From Mycobacterium sp. 1081908.1 (GTDB lineage Bacteria; Actinomycetota; Actinomycetes; Mycobacteriales; Mycobacteriaceae), in NCBI RefSeq assembly GCF_001673535.1, contig NZ_LZLY01000003.1, positions 1-64,000 on the forward strand: a stretch of DNA of 64,000 bases, in the 5' to 3' direction. Under the pieces are notes generated by a model that worked only from the letters and a program-made list of their open reading frames with translations, had not been told where the DNA came from and did not search any database. Shown one piece after another: positions 60,594-64,000 of this stretch; within the stretch, counting starts at the first letter, position 1; each line of letters opens with the position of its first letter. The position numbers were made by a program, and so were the translations under genes.

Positions 60594-61031
60594 ATGGGCC
60601 AGGTGAGCGCAGCCAGCACGATCTTGATCAACGTCGGGCCCGAGGCCACCCTCGCCGCGGTCGCGGACTACCAGAAGGTGCGCCCGAAGATCCTGTCGCC
60701 GCAGTACAGCGAGTACGAGGTGCTGCAGGGCGGCCAGGGAGCCGGCACCGTCGCCAAGTGGAAGCTGCAGGCGACCAAGTCGCGGGTTCGTGACGTTCGG
60801 GTGGACGTCGATGTGGCCGGTCACACCGTCATCGAGAAGGACGCGAACTCGTCCATGGTGATCAACTGGACGGTGGCTCCGGCCGGACCCGGGTCCAGCG
60901 TCACGGTGAAGACCACCTGGACCGGCGCCGGCGGCGTCAAGGGCTTCTTCGAGAAAACCTTTGCGCCGTTGGGGCTGAAGAGAATTCAGTCCGAGGTGTT
61001 GGCGAACCTGAAGAAGGAACTGGAGAGCTAG
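60594..61031 (+). CDS. SRPBCC (START/polyketide-cyclase-like) protein (Rv3718c-like)
   Basis: 145 aa from ATG 60594 following GGAGG with a 10-base gap. START-like beta-grip cavity: ASTILINVGPEATLAAVADYQKVRP at the N-terminus, QYSEYEVLQGG, the DVDVAGHTVIEKDAN strand and a long C-terminal helix. Binds a hydrophobic ligand. Convergent with, and overlapping by four bases, the amidase gene. Confidence 0.82.
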   Translation: MGQVSAASTILINVGPEATLAAVADYQKVRPKILSPQYSEYEVLQGGQGAGTVAKWKLQATKSRVRDVRVDVDVAGHTVIEKDANSSMVINWTVAPAGPGSSVTVKTTWTGAGGVKGFFEKTFAPLGLKRIQSEVLANLKKELES

Positions 61032-61789
61032 CGCGCCTGGCCCTGGCTGGCCAGGAAGCCCGCGACGCCGCGGACCAGCGCGTCGGCGTATTTCTGCCGG
61101 CCATCGGCGGACTCCATCAGCGCCGAATCCACCGGATTCTTCATGTTTCCGCATTCGACGAGGATCGACGGGTACTGCGCCAGGTTCAGGCCGGCGAGGT
61201 CCGAACGGCCGTATAGGCCGTCCTGGCCGATGTAGTTGGCCGGCGGAATGCCCGAGGCCTGCATCTGGTCGCGCATGATGCGCGCGTACTGCACCGACGG
61301 CCCGGCCTGCGCCTGGTTCAGCGGCGGCGCCGAGTAGTTGACGTGAAAGCCCCGCCCGGACGGCGGGCCGCCGTCGGCGTGGATGCTCAGGATCGCGTTG
61401 GGGTGCAACGAATTGGCCATGTTGGCGCGCGCATCGACGCACGGACCCAGCCCCGTGTCGTCACCGCGCGACAAGGCGGTCCGCACGCCCAGGGCGTTCA
61501 GCTCGGCGCGGACCCGCAGCGCGGTGTCCCAGGTGAACGTGTGCTCCCCGTACCCGCTGTTGGTCGACGTCCCGCTGGCCTGGCAGTCCTTCGTGCCGCC
61601 GCGGCCGGTGGGCACCTGGCGCGAGATGGACGCGTCGTTGGAGCCGTTGTGGCCGGGGTCGATGAAAACGACCATGCCGGCGATGTTGGACGGGACGGCG
61701 GTCGCCGTCGGCATGATCGCCGTCGAAGCGGCAACCAGCACGCCGACCGCCAATTTGATTCCGACACGCCTGCTCAGTCGTAGGTCCAC
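61028..61789 (-). CDS. ami1: N-acetylmuramoyl-L-alanine amidase
   Basis: 253 aa from GTG 61789. Signal peptide or anchor 1-31. Amidase_3 fold with zinc ligands His47 (D-P-G-H-N-G), Glu82 and His137 (L-S-I-H-A-D-G). Cys69 and Cys117 probably form the disulfide seen in the mycobacterial enzyme. Cleaves the lactam bond between MurNAc and the stem peptide in the wall; acts in cell separation. Confidence 0.92.
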   Translation of the reverse strand: MDLRLSRRVGIKLAVGVLVAASTAIMPTATAVPSNIAGMVVFIDPGHNGSNDASISRQVPTGRGGTKDCQASGTSTNSGYGEHTFTWDTALRVRAELNALGVRTALSRGDDTGLGPCVDARANMANSLHPNAILSIHADGGPPSGRGFHVNYSAPPLNQAQAGPSVQYARIMRDQMQASGIPPANYIGQDGLYGRSDLAGLNLAQYPSILVECGNMKNPVDSALMESADGRQKYADALVRGVAGFLASQGQAR

Positions 61790-61887
61790 CGCGCAAAGGT
61801 AACGTCGCGCGGTCTACGCTGGGTGTTCCGAATCGCCCGACACCAGCAGGCGAAACCAACTCGAGACCAAGATGCGAGGGGATTGTC

Positions 61888-62235
61888 ATGCAACCCGGAG
61901 GCGACATGTCACAACTGCTCGCCCAGGCGCAGCAGATGCAGCAAAAGCTACTGGAAGCCCAGCAACAGCTCGCCAACTCCGAGGTGCACGGGGAGGCGGG
62001 CGGGGGCTTGGTCAAGGTAACCGTCAAAGGCAGCGGCGAGGTGGTCGGCGTGCAGATCGACCCCAAGGTCGTCGATCCCGCGGACATCGAGACCCTGCAG
62101 GATCTGATCGTCGGCGCCATGGGTGACGCGTCGGCGCAGGTCACCAAGATGGCACAGGAGCGGTTGGGCGCTCTGGCCGGGGGCATGGTCCAGGCCAAGC
62201 CGCCGGCGCCGCCCACTCAACTGCCGGGGCTGTGA
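61888..62235 (+). CDS. YbaB/EbfC family nucleoid-associated protein
   Basis: 115 aa from ATG 61888 ([11 protein letters not shown]); ATG six codons later also possible. Pattern [17 protein letters not shown] then the central [20 protein letters not shown] and long C-terminal helix. Small dimeric DNA-binding protein. Usually co-transcribed with recR, here 12 bases upstream. Confidence 0.9.
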   Translation: MQPGGDMSQLLAQAQQMQQKLLEAQQQLANSEVHGEAGGGLVKVTVKGSGEVVGVQIDPKVVDPADIETLQDLIVGAMGDASAQVTKMAQERLGALAGGMVQAKPPAPPTQLPGL

Positions 62236-62247
62236 CGCCATACCGAC

Positions 62248-62859
62248 ATGTTTGAGGGACCCGTCCAGGATCTGATCGACGAGCTGGGCAAGCTGCCGGG
62301 CATCGGGCCCAAGAGCGCGCAGCGCATCGCATTTCACCTGTTGTCGGTCGAGCCGCCCGACATCGACCGGCTGACCGCGGTGCTGGCGAAGGTCCGCGAC
62401 GGGGTGCGGTTCTGCGCGGTGTGCGGCAACGTCTCCGACGACGAGCGATGCAGAATCTGCGCCGATCCCCGTCGGGACGGCTCGCAGGTGTGCGTGGTGG
62501 AGGAGCCCAAGGACATCCAGGCCGTCGAGCGCACCCGCGAATTCCGCGGCCGCTACCACGTGCTCGGCGGCGCGCTCGATCCGTTGTCCGGGGTGGGTCC
62601 CGACCAGCTGCGCATCCGCGAGCTGCTGACCCGCATCGGTGAGCGCGTCGACGACGTCGAGGTCACCGAGGTGATCATCGCCACCGACCCCAACACCGAG
62701 GGGGAGGCGACCGCCACCTACCTGGTCCGGATGCTGCGTGACATCCCCGGCCTGACGGTGACACGCATCGCCTCGGGTCTGCCGATGGGCGGCGACTTGG
62801 AGTTCGCCGACGAGCTGACGCTGGGCCGCGCGCTCACCGGCCGCCGGGCGATGGTCTGA
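62248..62859 (+). CDS. recR: recombination protein RecR
   Basis: 203 aa. Helix-hairpin-helix [16 protein letters not shown] (16-31), zinc finger Cys56, 59, 68, 71 (C-x2-C-x8-C-x2-C) and a Toprim domain starting at V-C-V-V-E-E-P-K-D (81-89). Exact length of Rv3715c. Loads RecA at gaps with RecO. Downstream is a short repeat (62878-62897) then the convergent C39-like gene. Confidence 0.96.
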   Translation: MFEGPVQDLIDELGKLPGIGPKSAQRIAFHLLSVEPPDIDRLTAVLAKVRDGVRFCAVCGNVSDDERCRICADPRRDGSQVCVVEEPKDIQAVERTREFRGRYHVLGGALDPLSGVGPDQLRIRELLTRIGERVDDVEVTEVIIATDPNTEGEATATYLVRMLRDIPGLTVTRIASGLPMGGDLEFADELTLGRALTGRRAMV

Positions 62860-62877
62860 CCGTCTGCTTTGCCGCGG

Positions 62878-62897
62878 GCCTGTAATTCTGCGGGCCC
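62878..62897. repeat. copy of the 40895-40914 repeat
   Basis: GCCTGTAATTCTGCGGGCCC differs in two positions from the arm at 40895-40914. It sits between the convergent stops of recR and the C39-like gene (62898). A short stem (GGGCC/GGCCC) is possible. Confidence 0.5.
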
Positions 62898-63551
62898 TTA
62901 CCTCGTCACGACCGCGAAGTTGTCGCTGGTGTTCCACGCCGCTTCGAAGGTGGCGATGGAAACCTGTTCGTCGCGGCCGGCCGCGGCGCCGCTGTCGTTG
63001 AGGTGCACCAGATTGGTCTTGGTGTCGATGCCGATGACGACGACGAAGTGGTTCTCCTGGGAGCGGTCGCCCGGCGAGTTCCAGATGATCCTGTCGTTGA
63101 CCCCGACGATCACCTTGCGTCCCTGGTCGAGATCCTGCTCGAGGGCGCCGATGTTGGTGTGCACCGCGTCGGACGCGATGCCGTAGTGCGCCAGCAGCAC
63201 GGGCAGGTCCGAGTTCTTGGTCTTGCCGCTGGGCTTGTATATGGGTCCTGGATGGCTCACGCTCGGGATGCTTCCCGCCACGGCGGTGACCTCGTCCTCG
63301 GAGGGCTCGCGGCCGGTAATCTGGCCGACCACGTCGGCGACCGCCATCTCGCCGCAGTCGAGGTCCTGCTGCTGGTAGCGCCAGTACGGCGCGGCGGCGG
63401 CCGGGTCGCCGTGCATCCCCTCGTGTCGCGGGGTGGGGGCCGCGTCGGCCGTCCCCGCGAACGCGACCATCGAGCCGGCGGCCGCGCTCAGCACGGCCGC
63501 GAGCCCGACGATGCGCGCCGCGTTGGCGACCCTGGTCCTGGCGTTGGTCAT
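62898..63551 (-). CDS. secreted C39-like cysteine protease
   Basis: 217 aa. Signal peptide 1-37 (ends A-D-A-A). Papain-like catalytic residues Cys66 in Q-Q-D-L-D-C-G-E-M-A, His in E-N-H-F-V-V-V-I-G-I-D, and Asp in V-H-L-N-D-S-G. Fits the C39-like (transglutaminase/peptidase) family; the substrate is unknown, perhaps cell-wall peptide. Its start region is folded into a hairpin (63558-63586). Confidence 0.82.
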   Translation of the reverse strand: MTNARTRVANAARIVGLAAVLSAAAGSMVAFAGTADAAPTPRHEGMHGDPAAAAPYWRYQQQDLDCGEMAVADVVGQITGREPSEDEVTAVAGSIPSVSHPGPIYKPSGKTKNSDLPVLLAHYGIASDAVHTNIGALEQDLDQGRKVIVGVNDRIIWNSPGDRSQENHFVVVIGIDTKTNLVHLNDSGAAAGRDEQVSIATFEAAWNTSDNFAVVTR

Positions 63552-63557
63552 GGGGTT

Positions 63558-63586
63558 CCTTTTCTCGGTGGGGCCTCGAGAAAAGG
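63558..63586 (-). promoter_or_regulatory. leader hairpin covering the ribosome site of the C39-like gene
   Basis: CGAGAAAAGG (63567-63558 on the minus strand) pairs perfectly with CCTTTTCTCG (63586-63577) around 9 bases. The 3' arm includes the AAAGG ribosome site, six bases before the ATG at 63551. Could act as a translational on/off switch. Confidence 0.5.
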
Positions 63587-63718
63587 CTGGGCGGCGGCCC
63601 TAGACGGATCCTTGAAGGATTCTTGGAGCGCAGGTGGCGGCGTTCCGCGAGATATAAACCACTGCGACTCGCACCGGCGGGTCGTCGCAGCCGTTTAAGT
63701 GTCGCGGCGCGGAAGGCC

Positions 63719-64000
63719 TCAGGCGCGGAGGCGCTCGCGGCGCAGCAGGTCCACCTCGGGCAGCTGCAGCGGCGGCAGCTCACCCACCACTTTGCCGAGC
63801 AACAGGTCGGCCAGCTCCGGGTTGCGGGCCAGGCACGGCCCGTGCATGTAGGTCGCGACCACGCTGCCCTGCACCGCGCCGTCGAAGCCGTCGCCCGCCC
63901 GGTTGCCCGCGCCCTTGACCACCGCGCCCAGCGGCGACGCGGCGGGCCCCAAAACCGTTCCCCCGCGGTGGTTTTCGAAGCCGGTCAACGGTTGGGTCAA
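63719..64000 (-). CDS. gatD: lipid II glutaminyl synthase, glutamine amidotransferase subunit (C-terminal part)
   Basis: The last 93 residues of GatD (CobQ2-like): TGFENHRGGTVLG, V-A-T-Y-M-H-G-P-C-L-A-R-N-P (the conserved late His) and L-L-L-G-K. The N-terminal glutaminase Cys lies beyond the window edge. With MurT it amidates lipid II. The position next to recR matches Rv3713 as I recall. Confidence 0.88.
   Translation of the reverse strand: MTQPLTGFENHRGGTVLGPAASPLGAVVKGAGNRAGDGFDGAVQGSVVATYMHGPCLARNPELADLLLGKVVGELPPLQLPEVDLLRRERLRA

Noticed and set aside
61948-63783. 611-codon open frame on the minus strand
   Set aside because: Antisense to ybaB and recR and out of frame with the C39-like gene; composition is abnormal.

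Overview
The window comes from a high-GC actinobacterium and looks like a slow-growing Mycobacterium, most like the M. avium complex. The evidence is the gene content and order: proXVWZ, tyrA, tadA, ligC/polD1, a Cut5-type cutinase, dnaX, an Rv3719/Rv3720-like pair, ami1, ybaB, recR and gatD. From memory, this runs in the same order as M. tuberculosis Rv3759c down to Rv3713, inverted. Mycobacterial families such as WS/DGAT, an MceG-type ATPase, LpqH-type lipoproteins, cutinase and F420-dependent enzymes are also present. No database search was possible, so all homologue names are from recall.

Conserved blocks alternate with three accessory blocks. Block A (1-6.4 kb) holds the osmoprotectant ABC transporter proX-V-W-Z, a conserved hypothetical, tyrA, the tadA pair (split by a MIRU-like insertion at a stop/start overlap) and tRNA-Ser(CGA) with a terminator. 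Accessory region 1 (6.4-28.1 kb) follows the tRNA. It has a GH5 glycosidase, a sulfotransferase/MBL/SDR/VOC/LLM operon, a sugar kinase, and a five-gene translationally coupled operon of two DapB-like dehydrogenases, VOC, SDR and TetR with a palindromic operator. It also has a WS/DGAT, NUDIX, haloalkane dehalogenase and P450 run, and a small island of orphan genes (a phage-maturation-like domain, beta-rich proteins, tandem exported proteins, a 47-aa membrane peptide).

Block B (28.1-30.3 kb) is the divergent ligC/polD1 pair. Accessory region 2 (30.5-39.7 kb) has an extra MceG-type ATPase, a rhomboid-like protein beside a LysA homologue whose PLP lysine is arginine, and two TetR-controlled catabolic sets. 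One set (SDR, P450, TetR, SDR) carries three copies of a GGGCGATCGCCC-type palindrome. Block C (39.7-42.7 kb) is an alcohol dehydrogenase, an epimerase and an intact Cut5-like cutinase.

Accessory region 3 (42.7-53.4 kb) is the most novel part. It contains a CHAT-protease gene translationally coupled to a TPR gene, and next to them a second coupled pair of large proteins I cannot identify. Around these lie a beta-lactamase-fold esterase, a third DapB-like gene, an LpqH-like lipoprotein, a ParB-like protein and an enoyl-CoA hydratase. Block D (53.4-64 kb) is conserved: a membrane protein with an acidic repeat tail, tRNA-Ser(GGA), the SRP RNA, an aspartate aminotransferase, dnaX, a methyltransferase/FAD-oxidase pair, an SRPBCC protein, ami1, ybaB, recR, a secreted C39-like protease with a structured leader, and the C-terminal part of gatD.

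The strongest candidates for something undescribed are the CHAT/TPR-centred cluster (45.6-51.6 kb), the active-site-mutated LysA paralogue, the GGGCGATCGCCC regulon and the solitary phage-maturation-like gene. No CRISPR array, insertion sequence or intact prophage is visible.
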